Below are positions 16,993 to 25,715 of a DNA stretch of 64,000 bases, piece by piece. Each line of letters begins with the position of its first letter. Position 1 is the first letter of the stretch. The DNA is taken from the NCBI RefSeq assembly GCF_021272185.1, contig NZ_JAJSEC010000002.1:485187-549186 (forward strand). The letters run 5' to 3'. Under the pieces are notes generated by a model. That model saw only the letters and a list, made by a program, of their open reading frames with translations. It did no database searches and was not told the origin of the DNA. This DNA is from Roseivivax sp. GX 12232. GTDB taxonomy: Bacteria; Pseudomonadota; Alphaproteobacteria; Rhodobacterales; Rhodobacteraceae. The position numbers and the translations under genes are program-made.

Positions 16993-18309
16993 TTGGACGC
17001 CGCTTTCTGGATCACCGCCTTCGCCATCCTGGCCCTGCTCGTCTTGTCGGGCTTCTTCTCGGGCTCCGAGACCGCGCTGACGGCCGCCTCGCGCGGCAAG
17101 CTGCGCGCCGCCGTGGACAAGGGCAACAAGGGGGCCGAACGGGCGCTGAAGATCACCGAGGACAACGAGCGGCTGATCGGCTCGGTGCTGCTCGGCAACA
17201 ACCTGGTGAACATCCTCGCGACCTCGCTCGCGACCGCGCTTTTCACCAATCTCTTCGGTGAATCGGGCGTGGCGCTGGCGACGCTGATCATGACGCTCCT
17301 GGTGCTGATCTTCGCCGAGGTGCTGCCCAAGACCTATGCGATCACCAATCCCGAAAGCGCGGCCAGCCGCGTCTCGCCGGTGATCCAGGTGGTGATCCTG
17401 GTCTTCGCCCCCGTCGTGGGCGCGGTGCGCGCGCTGGTGCGCGGCATCCTGGCGCTGGTCGGCGTGAAGACCGACCCCGACAGCCATGTCCTTGCGGTGC
17501 GGGAAGAAATCGCCGGCGCGATCAACCTCGGCCATTCCGAAGGCGTGGTCGAGAAGGAGGACCGCGACCGCATCCTGGGCGCGCTCGACCTGGGCGAGCG
17601 CACCGTCGAGGAGATCATGCTGCACCGCTCCTCGATCGAGATGATCGACGCCGCCTCGGACCCCTCGGACATCCTGCAGCAGTGCCTCGAAAGCCCGCAC
17701 ACCCGGCTGCCGATCTTCCGGGACGACCCCGAGAACATCATCGGCGTGGTGCACGCCAAGGACCTGCTGCGCGCCATGTACAAGCTGATGGAGGGCCGCG
17801 AGGCCTCGATGCAGGCGCTGCAGGACTTCAACATCGCGGAAGTGGCGATGAAGCCCTATTTCATCCCCGACACCACCTCGCTCGACGACCAGATGCGCCA
17901 GTTCCTGCGCCGCCGCACGCATTTCGCGCTGGTGGTCGACGAATACGGCGCGCTTCAGGGGCTGATCACCCTCGAGGACATCCTCGAAGAAATCGTGGGC
18001 GAGATCACCGACGAATTCGACCCCGACGCCGACCATGCGATCACCATGGCCGAGGACGGCTATTACTGGATCGACGGGCTGATGACGATCCGCGACTTCA
18101 ACCGCGCGACCGACCACCAGCTGCCCGACGAGGAAGCCAATACCGTCGCCGGGCTGGTGATCCACGAGGCGCAGATGATCCCGACCGTCGGCCAGGCCTT
18201 CGTGTTCCACGGGTTCCGCTTCGAGGTGGTCGCCCGAGAGAACAACCGGATCACTCGGCTGAAAGTGCGCGCGCTCGATATGGCGCCGCGTCCGGCTGAG
18301 GCGACGTGA
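16993..18309 (+). CDS. CNNM/CorC-type membrane protein (DUF21, CBS pair, CorC_HlyC)
   Basis: A 438-residue protein of the family tied to magnesium/cobalt efflux. The N terminus has the DUF21 membrane domain (about residues 1-150, opening with GFFSGSETALTAASRGKLR). A CBS pair follows (around 210-330; EGVVEKEDRDRILGALDLGE, then VVHAKDLLRA), and a C-terminal CorC_HlyC module covers roughly 345-430. The start is TTG at 16993, 8 bases after AAGAGG. An in-frame TAA at 16978-16980 excludes any earlier start. Its 3' end overlaps the opposite histidine kinase gene by 59 bases. Confidence 0.9.
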   Translation: MDAAFWITAFAILALLVLSGFFSGSETALTAASRGKLRAAVDKGNKGAERALKITEDNERLIGSVLLGNNLVNILATSLATALFTNLFGESGVALATLIMTLLVLIFAEVLPKTYAITNPESAASRVSPVIQVVILVFAPVVGAVRALVRGILALVGVKTDPDSHVLAVREEIAGAINLGHSEGVVEKEDRDRILGALDLGERTVEEIMLHRSSIEMIDAASDPSDILQQCLESPHTRLPIFRDDPENIIGVVHAKDLLRAMYKLMEGREASMQALQDFNIAEVAMKPYFIPDTTSLDDQMRQFLRRRTHFALVVDEYGALQGLITLEDILEEIVGEITDEFDPDADHAITMAEDGYYWIDGLMTIRDFNRATDHQLPDEEANTVAGLVIHEAQMIPTVGQAFVFHGFRFEVVARENNRITRLKVRALDMAPRPAEAT

Positions 18310-19396
18310 CCAGCTCCAGCCGGTAGCCGCCCTCGCCCGCGCCCATCTCGACCTCGGCGCCGATCTGTTCGGCGGCGCTTTCCATGAGCCGCATGCCGAT
18401 CGAGGCGATCTCGGTCTCCTCGGTGGGCAGCGTGGTGGCCGCGCCGCCGATGCCGTTGTCCTCGCAGAGAAGCCGGAAGCCGCCGTCCTCGCGGTCCTCG
18501 ATCATCACCCGCACCGCGCCCTTGCGGCCGTCGGGGAAGGCATGCTTGGCGGCATTGGCCGCGAACTCGCTGACGATCATGGCGATCTGCGAGGCGGTGC
18601 GGCTCTCGGTCTCGAGCCGGGCCAGCCGGGTCTCGATCCCGACGTTGGCGGGCATCTGCGGGCGCAGCAGCTCCACCACGCGGTCGATGTAGGTGTCGAG
18701 CCGCACGCGGTTGGTCTGGTTGGTGTTGTAGAGCTCGGCGTGCAGCTGGGAGATGGCGTTCACCCGCCGCGAGATGGCGGCCAGCGCCTCCTTGGTCTCG
18801 GGGCTCTTGGCGCGGCTGGTGTAGATGCGGATGAAGCTGGCCACGGTCTGCAGCGAGTTCTTCACCCGGTGGTCCATCTCGCTGCGCAGCACCTCTTCGT
18901 TGCGGATCGCGCGGCGCAGTTCCAGAAGCCGCATGACCTGTTCGGCCAGCGCCGAGAGGCTGCGCCGCTGCCGCGCTGTCAGCTCGCGCGGGCGGGTGTC
19001 CAGCACGCAGAGCGCGCCCAGCGAATGCCCCCGGTCCGAGACCAGCGGCGCGCCGGCGTAGAAGCGGATCGGTTCCTCGCCCTCGATGCAGAGCGGGTTA
19101 TCGGCGGTGCGGGCGTCGGCATGGGTGTCGGGGATCTCAAGGATGCCGTCCTCGAGGATCGTATGGGCGCAGATCGCCTGGTCGATCGGGGTTTCGGGGT
19201 AATCGTAGCCGCAGCGGGCCTTGAACCACTGGCGGTCCTGATCCACGAAGGAAACGAGCGCGATGGGCGCGTCGCAGAGATCCTTGATCAGCGTGGTGAT
19301 CTCGTCGAAGCTCTCCTCCGGTCCGGTGTCGAGTACCTCGAAGTCCCGGAGCTCTTCCAGACGCTCTTTCTGATTTCCGGGCGTGGGTGCACGCAT
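18251..19396 (-). CDS. GAF-domain sensor histidine kinase (HisKA_2 type)
   Basis: A 381-residue soluble kinase. Residues about 1-160 are a GAF domain (FDEITTLIKDLCDAPIALVS, FYAGAPLVSDRGHSLGALCVLD). The phosphoacceptor histidine is H176 in EMDHRVKNSLQTVASF, the HisKA_2 signature seen in light- and stress-response kinases. A HATPase_c domain follows (EFAANAAKHAFPDGRKG as N-box, CEDNGIGG as G1-box). No membrane segment is present. The ATG at 19394-19396 has GGAAAGG 8 bases upstream. No response regulator is nearby, so it is an orphan here. Confidence 0.9.
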   Translation of the reverse strand: MRAPTPGNQKERLEELRDFEVLDTGPEESFDEITTLIKDLCDAPIALVSFVDQDRQWFKARCGYDYPETPIDQAICAHTILEDGILEIPDTHADARTADNPLCIEGEEPIRFYAGAPLVSDRGHSLGALCVLDTRPRELTARQRRSLSALAEQVMRLLELRRAIRNEEVLRSEMDHRVKNSLQTVASFIRIYTSRAKSPETKEALAAISRRVNAISQLHAELYNTNQTNRVRLDTYIDRVVELLRPQMPANVGIETRLARLETESRTASQIAMIVSEFAANAAKHAFPDGRKGAVRVMIEDREDGGFRLLCEDNGIGGAATTLPTEETEIASIGMRLMESAAEQIGAEVEMGAGEGGYRLELVTSPQPDAAPYRARALSAE

Positions 19397-19529
19397 CAAC
19401 TATGCCTTTCCTGTGCCCCGAGGGCGCGGCCGTCCGTATCTGACCCGCGGCATGACTTGCCACGCGCCGGATTGCCTGCTTTGGGAGCCTAGGTGAAAAT
19501 CCTTCTGTCGAGCCGTCAACCGGCACGAA

Positions 19530-19586
19530 TGGTTACTTGTCAGTTAAAAGATACAATTAATTCTGTCAATTTTCCATATTATACAA
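19530..19586. promoter_or_regulatory. AT-rich divergent promoter region
   Basis: In this GC-rich window, this short stretch is conspicuously AT-rich (TTAAAAGATACAATTAATT; TTTTCCATATTATAC). It lies between the histidine kinase and nucleotidyltransferase genes, which diverge. It contains TTGACA on the minus strand (at about 19561-19566), which could serve the kinase gene. The exact promoter elements are not certain. Confidence 0.4.
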
Positions 19587-20249
19587 ATGGGCAAGACTTC
19601 CATGGCAGAGAGCCCCGCTTCCGTGCAAGAGCCACTGACGATCACCGCGGTGCTGCCCGCGGCGGGCTTCGGGCGGCGCATGCGGGGCGGCGACAAGCTG
19701 CTCGAGCAGGTCTCGGGCGAGCCCCTGTTGCGCCGCCTGGCGCGCATGGCGGGACGGGTTCTGGACCATGTGGTGGTCGCCCTGCCCGCGCCCGATGGCG
19801 CCCGCGCGGAGGCCCTTTCGGGTCTGAACCTGACAGTCGCAACCGTCAAGTGGCCCGAGGACGGCATGTCCTCCTCGCTGGTCGCGGGGGTTGAGGCGGC
19901 GCCCGAAGGCAGCGCCTACCTGGTGTTGCCCGCCGACATGCCCGAGATCACTGAGGAGGACCTCGCCCTATTGGCCGCGGCCTTCCGGGCTGGTGGCGGG
20001 CGGCGGCTGGTGCGCGCGACGGATTGCGAGGGGAGGCCCGGGCATCCGGTGATCTTTCCCGCCGATTGCCGTGCGGCGCTTCTCGGGCTTTCGGGGGACG
20101 CAGGCGCCCGCGAGGTGCTGAGGGCCAACCGCAACCGGCTGGAGAGCGTCGCCCTGCCGGGCCGCCGCGCGCTGGTCGACCTCGACACGCCGGAGGACTG
20201 GGCTGAGTGGCGCGCGACGCAGGCAGCAGGGACGGTCGATCGGAAATGA
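19587..20249 (+). CDS. MobA-like NTP transferase (probable molybdenum cofactor cytidylyltransferase)
   Basis: A 220-residue nucleotidyltransferase of the MobA/MocA type. The signature AVLPAAGFGRRMRGGDKLLEQVSGEPLLRR binds the nucleotide; WPEDGMSSSLVAGVEA and VLPADMPEITEEDL contain the metal-binding aspartate; GRPGHPVIFP and DLDTPEDW follow. This set fits CTP:molybdopterin cytidylyltransferase (MocA) better than MobA, but no xanthine/aldehyde dehydrogenase genes are close by to confirm it. A start at ATG 19602 is possible. The upstream gap is strikingly AT-rich. Confidence 0.85.
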   Translation: MGKTSMAESPASVQEPLTITAVLPAAGFGRRMRGGDKLLEQVSGEPLLRRLARMAGRVLDHVVVALPAPDGARAEALSGLNLTVATVKWPEDGMSSSLVAGVEAAPEGSAYLVLPADMPEITEEDLALLAAAFRAGGGRRLVRATDCEGRPGHPVIFPADCRAALLGLSGDAGAREVLRANRNRLESVALPGRRALVDLDTPEDWAEWRATQAAGTVDRK

Positions 20250-20489
20250 CGGCGGGGCTGCGGCCCTGTGGCGGCGGTTTGGCTGGACTGGCGCTGTGGC
20301 GTCACTCAGGGCGCTCGGGGTGGCGCTCACTGGGAGAAATGCAGGCCCCGAGAGCCTCGTCGCCTCAGTCTTCTTGGTTATTGCGCCGCAGAAAGTATGG
20401 CGCGTAACGCCCTACTATTCATAGACAATCTCAAACCTGAAAGCGCGTGTGGACGCCCGAATTGGCGCCCCAACCCCGAACGCCACCAC

Positions 20490-21176
20490 TCACGCCGCAA
20501 ACAGCACCCGGCATTGATGCGCGTCGAGCGTCGGGCGGGCGGCGGAGAAGCGCATCTCGCCGAGATGCGCCTCGAGCTCGGGGAAGATCTGGAAGATCTC
20601 GGCCCGGACCGGGGCCTCTTCCTCGTCGAAGAGCACCTCTCCGGGCTGGAAGCTCTCGGTCCAGAGGCCGTCGCTCTGCACCAGCTCGTGGCCGGCGAAG
20701 AGGAAGTTGACGTAGAGCACGCCCTCCTCGGGGATCACGCTCTCGACGCCCTCGAAGGCGCGCAGGCTGCGGGCGGGGATCAGCACCTCTTCCTGCGCGA
20801 AGAACAGCTCCGTCCAGGCGTTGCCGACCAGCACCCGGTGCTCGGGCGAGACCATCATGTCGCGCGCAGGCAAGCCGCTTCCAAGGCTGCCCGCGGGGAT
20901 GCGCACCGGGGCGAGCGAGCGCATCGCCTCGAGCGCGGGGCGCGGGAAATGCCGCTTGCCGACCCAGCGGATGGTCTGGAAGCCGTTGTCGCGGGTCAGC
21001 ACGCGGTCGCCGGGCAGCAGTTCCTCGACCGGGCGTTCGCCGGTCAGCGTCTTGATCAGCGTGCCGCCGGTGAAACAGGGCGTGCAGGCCGCAGCCACGG
21101 GCGAGAGCCCGCTGCCATCCGCCTGCCCCTCTGGTCCGATCCTGTCGATCACCTGGCTCACCTTTACCCCTTTCAC
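20490..21176 (-). CDS. Hint-domain protein (228 aa)
   Basis: A stand-alone Hint (Hint_2 type) protein. The conserved core starts at C34 (CFTGGTLIKTL), continues GERPVEELLPGDRVLTRDNG and IRWVGKR, then SPEHRVLV and GLWTESFQPG. It is clearly paralogous to the C-terminal part of the RTX protein at 21683-24355. No secretion signal or RTX repeats are visible. The start is GTG at 21174-21176; a second GTG at 21159-21161 has a better ribosome-binding site (AAAGGGG). Such domains process or anchor surface proteins in roseobacters; the actual role here is unknown. Confidence 0.85.
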   Translation of the reverse strand: MKGVKVSQVIDRIGPEGQADGSGLSPVAAACTPCFTGGTLIKTLTGERPVEELLPGDRVLTRDNGFQTIRWVGKRHFPRPALEAMRSLAPVRIPAGSLGSGLPARDMMVSPEHRVLVGNAWTELFFAQEEVLIPARSLRAFEGVESVIPEEGVLYVNFLFAGHELVQSDGLWTESFQPGEVLFDEEEAPVRAEIFQIFPELEAHLGEMRFSAARPTLDAHQCRVLFAA

Positions 21177-21682
21177 CGCTTACCCGGCCCCGCCTGCGGT
21201 CTGATCCCGGGCCAAGCCACGGGCGCCTTGAGCGCCCGGTTTCGCCACCCCCGTATTGCCGGGCTTCGGGGCGACAATGGGACCAAAGCGTGAGCATTGT
21301 TTGAGCGTCACGCGGCAAGGAGATGGTTTTCCGGCAAAAAATCTTCGGGATTTTGCGCGATTTGTCGGAAACGGCGCGGGTGGTGCGGGGTAAATGCGGC
21401 GGGTCTTCGGCAGGGTCGCGTGACTAAAGGGCCTTCCTGCGGGAGCGCCGATGCTAAGAAAGCAGAGCGTCCTAGGCCGAGCGCCACGCTGCCAACCACA
21501 GCCGTCATTCTCAGAAAATCATCCGACGCGCCGCACCTTCACCGCACTCCGCCAGCCTGCCCGCAGCCTCCAAACCACCCCGCAAAACAGATCGGGGCGG
21601 GATGCCCCACACATCCCGCCCCGCCTTGCCCGTCACCGCGGGCCCGAAGGCCCCCGGCGCGCCGGGTCGCTGCAATGGCGTG
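21177..21682. other. Gap between the two Hint-protein genes
   Basis: About 500 bases without a convincing gene. It holds the terminator of the RTX gene (21587-21622), a CGGGCGC/GCGCCCG hairpin at 21220-21238, and an AT-richer stretch at 21326-21371 that may be the promoter of the 228-residue Hint gene. The sequence ATTTGTCGGAAA at 21360-21371 recurs with one change upstream of the RTX gene. Confidence 0.5.
21587..21622 (-). terminator. Terminator of the RTX/Hint gene
   Basis: GGGGCGGGATG (21594-21604) and CATCCCGCCCC (21612-21622) form a perfect 11-bp stem with a 7-base loop. Read on the minus strand it is followed by GATCTGTTTTG, and it lies about 60 bases beyond the stop codon of the RTX gene. 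Confidence 0.75.
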
Positions 21683-24355
21683 TCACTTGGTCAGAAGCTG
21701 TGCCTCGTGCTTCTTGAGCGAGCGACGCGCCGATGCGTAGCTGCGCAGTCCCTCGGTCTCGGCCAGCTCGGGGAAGAGCTCGAGGATCTCGTTGCGCTGC
21801 GCATTGCCGATGCCCTTGAGGCTGTAATCGCCGGGCTGGAAGCTCTCGGTCCAGGCGCCATTGGCCAGAACCACCTCGTGACGGTCGAACATGAAGTGGA
21901 TGTAGCTCACCCCGAGCGAGGTGACCTCGTCCACCCCGGCCAGGCCGGTCAGATGCTTGGCCGCCGCGAGGACCTCGTTCTCTTCGAAGTAGAGCGCGGT
22001 CTTGTCGTTGTTGACCAGCATCCGGTGGTTCGGGCTGACCAGCATGTCATGCTCCGGCAGGTTGTGCCCGAGGCTGCCCGCCCGGATCAGCACCGGCTTC
22101 ATGTGCGGCTTGCGCGCCAGCTCGAAGCCGGTCAGATCCTTGCGCCCGACCCAGCGGATCTCCTGGATGCCGTTGTCGCGGGTGATGATCCGGTCGCCCT
22201 CGCGCAGCTCCTCGACCAGGCGCTCGCCCTTGGGCGTGGCGACCTTGGTGCCGGGGGTGAAGCAGGGCACGATTTCCTCGATGTTGAAGAAGTCGAAGCT
22301 GCCGGTGACCCGGTCGCCCGAGAGGAATTCGACCGTGCCGTCGATGCCGTTCGAGGGCCGCCCGCCGTCGTCGTCGGGCCGCTCGTTGACGATCCGCCAG
22401 TCGACGTCCCGCGCCCCGATGGCCGAGAGATCAAGCGTGTCGAAGTCGTCGCCGGCGTTGCCGCCCTGCACGGTGTCGCCCAGGAAGCCGCCCGCGCCGT
22501 CGGACTGCGAGGCATCGGAGACCGAGGAGACCACGATGGTGTCGCGGTCGGCCCCGCCGTCGATGCTGTCGAGCCCGCCGTCGCCGTTCAGCGTGTCGTC
22601 GCCGGCACCGCCCAGGAGCGTGTCGGCATCGTCGCCGCCGCCCAGGAGGTCCTCGTCGATGCCGCCGTCCAGCGTGTCGCTGCCCGAGCCGCCTTCCAGC
22701 GTGTCGTCATCATCGCCGCCGATCAACAGGTCGTCGCCCAGGAAACCCTGCAAGAGGTCGCGGTCGTTCTCGGTCTGCGGGTCGCTGTCGTCGGGGATCT
22801 CGAGCGCGGCCGGGGCCGAGCCGTCGAGCGTGTCGTCGCCCTGCCCGCCGTCGAGCGTGTCCGAGCCGTGGCCGCCGTAGATCTCGTCGTTGCCCTGGCC
22901 GCCCATGACCGAGTCGTCGTCGATGCCCGCGTCGATGTAGTCGTCGTCGCCGCCGCCATCGATCGTGTCGCGGTCGTCGCCGGTGAAGATCGTGTCGTTG
23001 CCGGCGTTGCCCTCGACGTAGTCCCGACCGTCCTCGGTGTTGGGATCGCTGGTGAAGGTCGTGCCGCCGACGCTCAGGGGCAGGTTCGGGTCGTCGTTCT
23101 CGTAGTCCGAGAAGGTGTCGACACCCGCCACGATGCTGTCGTTGCCGTTGCCGCCGTAGATCGTGTCGGCGCCCTGCACGTCGATGATGGTATCGGCCCC
23201 GCCGCCGCCGCGCACGTCATCGTCGTCGATGCCGGGACGGATCAGGTCGTCGCCGCCGTCGCCGCGGATGGTGTCGGCATCGTCGCCGCCGAAGATCGTG
23301 TCGGCACCGCCAGTGCCCTGGATGTCCTCGGCGTCGTCGAGCGGATCGGGGTCCTCGTCCAGGCCGTCGAAGGGATCGAAGGGCTGGTCGGCTGGCGGCA
23401 CGGGGAAGACATCGGTGTCGATGCGGCCCTCGAGGTCGGGATCACCCACGGTGATCCGCACGGTGGCGGTGTCGGTGCCGCCGTTGCCGTCCGAAATGGT
23501 GTAGGTGATCTCGTCGTCGCCGGTGAACCCGGAGTTCGGCGTGTAGACCACGTCGCCGTCGCCGTTGATCGTCGCGGTGCCGTTGCTGCCGTCGGTGACC
23601 GAGGTCACGGTCAGCGGGTCGCCGTCGGGATCGCTGTCATTGGCGCGCACGTCGATGACCAGGGGCGTGTCGATGTCGCCCGAGGCGGTGTCGTCCTGCG
23701 CGTCGGGATCGGCGTTCTTGTCCACGGTCGAGATCTTGATGTCCGAGACCAGGATCGCCTGCTGCTCGGTGCCGGAGTTGTCGTAGTCGATCTCCATCCG
23801 CGAGATTGGGCCCTCGATGTCGACCCGGAGCGAGCCGTCGGGGCTGTCGAAGGAGGTCGAGACCTGGCCGATCGCGCTGTTGCCCGAGACGGTGGCCGCG
23901 CCGGAACTGTCGATGGTGATGGTCGCCGGGTTGCCCATGGCGTCGAAGGCGTTGATCGTCACGATGTCGCCCGCGCCGATGCCGCCGAAGGCCGCGGCGT
24001 CGGTGTCGACGTCGTTCAGGCGGAAGCTGACGTTCTGCGCCGCATCGGCGTAAAGGTCATTGGTGGCGCGGAAGTCGAAGGTGGTCTTCGAGGTCAGCTC
24101 CGGCGAGGGCGTGTTGGTGTTGTTGCCGCCCGCGTAGAGCTTCAGATGCGAGCGCGGATCGAAGTCCTCGCCCGGGGCCACATAGCCCTCGAAGGACACG
24201 TAATAGGCGGTCGCCTCGTCGCTGATCGCGTCGAAGTTCACATCCACCGCGAGCCCGCCCAGGTCGACCGAGACCGCTCCGTCGACGCCGTTCGACGGGC
24301 TCAGCCGCGACTCGACCGCCGCCAGTTCTCTCCACTCAAGACAGAGATCAGCCAT
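21683..24355 (-). CDS. Large RTX calcium-binding protein with Ig-like domain and C-terminal Hint domain
   Basis: An 890-residue, very acidic protein, probably secreted by a type I system since no signal peptide is present. Residues 1-210 form a beta-rich unknown domain. About 214-305 is a cadherin/bacterial Ig-like domain (PLVIDVRANDSDPDGDPLTV). Glycine-aspartate nonapeptide repeats (GGxGxDxL type, such as GGHGSDTLDGG) run from about 345 to 640 in several blocks. The Hint domain starts at C698 (CFTPGTKVATP) and covers to about 840, ending with a helical tail (SLKKHEAQLLTK). Type I export genes are not in the window. Confidence 0.88.
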   Translation of the reverse strand: MADLCLEWRELAAVESRLSPSNGVDGAVSVDLGGLAVDVNFDAISDEATAYYVSFEGYVAPGEDFDPRSHLKLYAGGNNTNTPSPELTSKTTFDFRATNDLYADAAQNVSFRLNDVDTDAAAFGGIGAGDIVTINAFDAMGNPATITIDSSGAATVSGNSAIGQVSTSFDSPDGSLRVDIEGPISRMEIDYDNSGTEQQAILVSDIKISTVDKNADPDAQDDTASGDIDTPLVIDVRANDSDPDGDPLTVTSVTDGSNGTATINGDGDVVYTPNSGFTGDDEITYTISDGNGGTDTATVRITVGDPDLEGRIDTDVFPVPPADQPFDPFDGLDEDPDPLDDAEDIQGTGGADTIFGGDDADTIRGDGGDDLIRPGIDDDDVRGGGGADTIIDVQGADTIYGGNGNDSIVAGVDTFSDYENDDPNLPLSVGGTTFTSDPNTEDGRDYVEGNAGNDTIFTGDDRDTIDGGGDDDYIDAGIDDDSVMGGQGNDEIYGGHGSDTLDGGQGDDTLDGSAPAALEIPDDSDPQTENDRDLLQGFLGDDLLIGGDDDDTLEGGSGSDTLDGGIDEDLLGGGDDADTLLGGAGDDTLNGDGGLDSIDGGADRDTIVVSSVSDASQSDGAGGFLGDTVQGGNAGDDFDTLDLSAIGARDVDWRIVNERPDDDGGRPSNGIDGTVEFLSGDRVTGSFDFFNIEEIVPCFTPGTKVATPKGERLVEELREGDRIITRDNGIQEIRWVGRKDLTGFELARKPHMKPVLIRAGSLGHNLPEHDMLVSPNHRMLVNNDKTALYFEENEVLAAAKHLTGLAGVDEVTSLGVSYIHFMFDRHEVVLANGAWTESFQPGDYSLKGIGNAQRNEILELFPELAETEGLRSYASARRSLKKHEAQLLTK

Positions 24356-24468
24356 TCTCTCACCCTCTCACCGTTCCTCGGGGTGCACCCCCGTCCCGCC
24401 TTCGCGGGTGCCGCATCGCGCGGCTGCACTCAGGCTCCGTGACCATCCCGAAAGACGCGCCCCCCGGA

Positions 24469-24481
24469 TCCGAATTTCGGA
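24469..24481. promoter_or_regulatory. Candidate operator upstream of the RTX gene
   Basis: TCCGAA and TTCGGA flank a single T, a perfect 6-1-6 inverted repeat about 115 bases before the RTX start. Related half-sites TCCGAA and TTCGAA occur at 24643-24659. No regulator is assigned. Confidence 0.3.
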
Positions 24482-25125
24482 CACAAAGGCTCACGCGGCG
24501 TCCGGCCAGGCCGTGCCGCAATCTGACGCATCCATCAGGATGTTCGTTTTTCGGTGGCCGCCCCCGTGGCCAGCAGATGTCACCCCCCAGTGGGCTTGAT
24601 TAAGAAATACGGGAAGCCGTGCCCTGCAGGAAGAAAAATTTGTCCGAAAAGTGTTCGAAATCGGGGCGATGAGCCGTCAGGCCGCCGCAATCCCGCCCAA
24701 ATCTTGCGTCGAAACGGGGTGTATTGTTTCCGTTTTGCAGCGCCAAAACGGGCGCTGCCGCCAATAAACTCAGGTTTTCGCGGGATGCGCCCGCCGTTTG
24801 TTTCTTTTTCGGGGACGATGGTGCCGCGCGGCTTGCCCGGACGCGGGCGTGCCATATCTCCGCCGCAGTTCTCCGGCCATTTGTTCGCGCTTGCCGCCCA
24901 ATGCGCGGCAATCCGGGCCATTGGCGCGGCTTTCGCGCGGGCGAGCCGCCCCGAGGCGCCGAATCGCGCGGGACGTGCAGCGGCGCGGCGACACATTCCC
25001 GCCATACTGGCAGAGCGGTGCCCCGCCTTGCTTCGGCCATAATCGCCGCCGGCCGGGCGCCCGCGCCCCGGCGCGCGGGCGCAGGCGCCCCGGCGTGGGG
25101 CACATCAAGACCGTAGACTGTCGGG

Positions 25126-25190
25126 AAAAATTCGGCGCGAGCCGCGCGGGATGCCCGCCGGGCACGCTGGGTGCGTCTCGCCCGGCGGGC
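25126..25190 (-). terminator. Terminator-like hairpins after the DUF3830 operon
   Basis: On the minus strand an 11-bp perfect stem (GCCCGCCGGGC at 25153-25163 with GCCCGGCGGGC at 25180-25190) is followed by a small GCGCG/CGCGC stem (25135-25147) and then AATTTTT. It lies 100-160 bases beyond the DUF3830 stop and probably ends the catabolic operon. Confidence 0.45.
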
Positions 25191-25288
25191 CCCCGCCGAA
25201 CCCCGGGCGGGAGTGCCAGGGGCCCGGACGGCAGCGCGCCTGCATTGGGCCGGCCCGCGCTAACGGGCAGCGCCCCTTAGTGTCGGCC

Positions 25289-25702
25289 TCAGGCCAGCTC
25301 GAATCGGATGTCCTGCGCCCCTTCCCAGAGCACCAGGTTGCCCAGCGTCTTCAGGTTCTCCTGCCCGCTGGTCACGGTGATGAAGTGGTTGCCCGCGAGC
25401 TGGCCCATCTTCGAAGAGAAATCCACGCCGCCGTAGGCGAGCAGGATCTCGGTCTCGGAGATGCCGCCGGGATAGAGAATGAAATGCCCCGGCGCGGGAT
25501 GCGAGGTGTGGTTCTCGTAGTCCACGCCGAAGTCGTGGTCGCCGAGCGGGATCCAGACGCCCTCGCCGCTCCAGCGGACATGCACGAGCTGGCTCTTGTA
25601 GGGCAGCGTCTTCTTGAAGGCGGCGCAGGTCTTCGGGGCGTCCTCTTCCTCGAGCACGGCGTCGAATTCGAAGGGCCCGGCGTGGATCTTGAGCTTGGTC
25701 AT
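25289..25702 (-). CDS. DUF3830 family protein
   Basis: A 137-residue protein that I recognise as DUF3830, a family with a cyclophilin-like small beta-barrel fold. Typical segments are DAPKTCAAFKKTLPYKSQLVHVRWSGEG, HTSHPAPGHFILYPGGISETEILLAYG, and GNHFITVTSG near the middle to C terminus. The ATG at 25700-25702 has AGGAAAGG 6 bases before it. It is the last gene of the catabolic operon, 13 bases after the fused flavoenzyme. DUF3830 members often sit in amidohydrolase or amino-acid catabolic clusters; the biochemical role is unknown. Confidence 0.85.
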   Translation of the reverse strand: MTKLKIHAGPFEFDAVLEEEDAPKTCAAFKKTLPYKSQLVHVRWSGEGVWIPLGDHDFGVDYENHTSHPAPGHFILYPGGISETEILLAYGGVDFSSKMGQLAGNHFITVTSGQENLKTLGNLVLWEGAQDIRFELA

Positions 25703-25715
25703 GGGAATCCTTTCC

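Larger units (their letters stand above)
24356..25288. other. Long gap upstream of the RTX gene
   Basis: A 933-base stretch with no recognisable gene on either strand. Its AT-richer part (about 24540-24800) is likely the RTX promoter region, including a TCCGAATTTCGGA inverted repeat at 24469-24481 and ATTTGTCCGAAA at 24638-24649. The part nearer 25288 is extremely GC-rich with two strong hairpins, 25057-25082 (10-bp stem) and 25153-25190 (11-bp stem). Several frames are open only because of GC bias. Confidence 0.5.

Noticed and set aside
22700..23320. Tandem repeat array that might be taken for a CRISPR or minisatellite
   Set aside because: The repeats are in frame and encode Gly/Asp nonapeptides of the RTX protein; unit lengths vary and no spacers are present.
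21602..24442. Plus-strand 946-codon open frame opposite the RTX gene
   Set aside because: It mirrors the GC-rich repeats of the RTX gene; the product is Val/Asp/Ala-rich with no start signal or domain.
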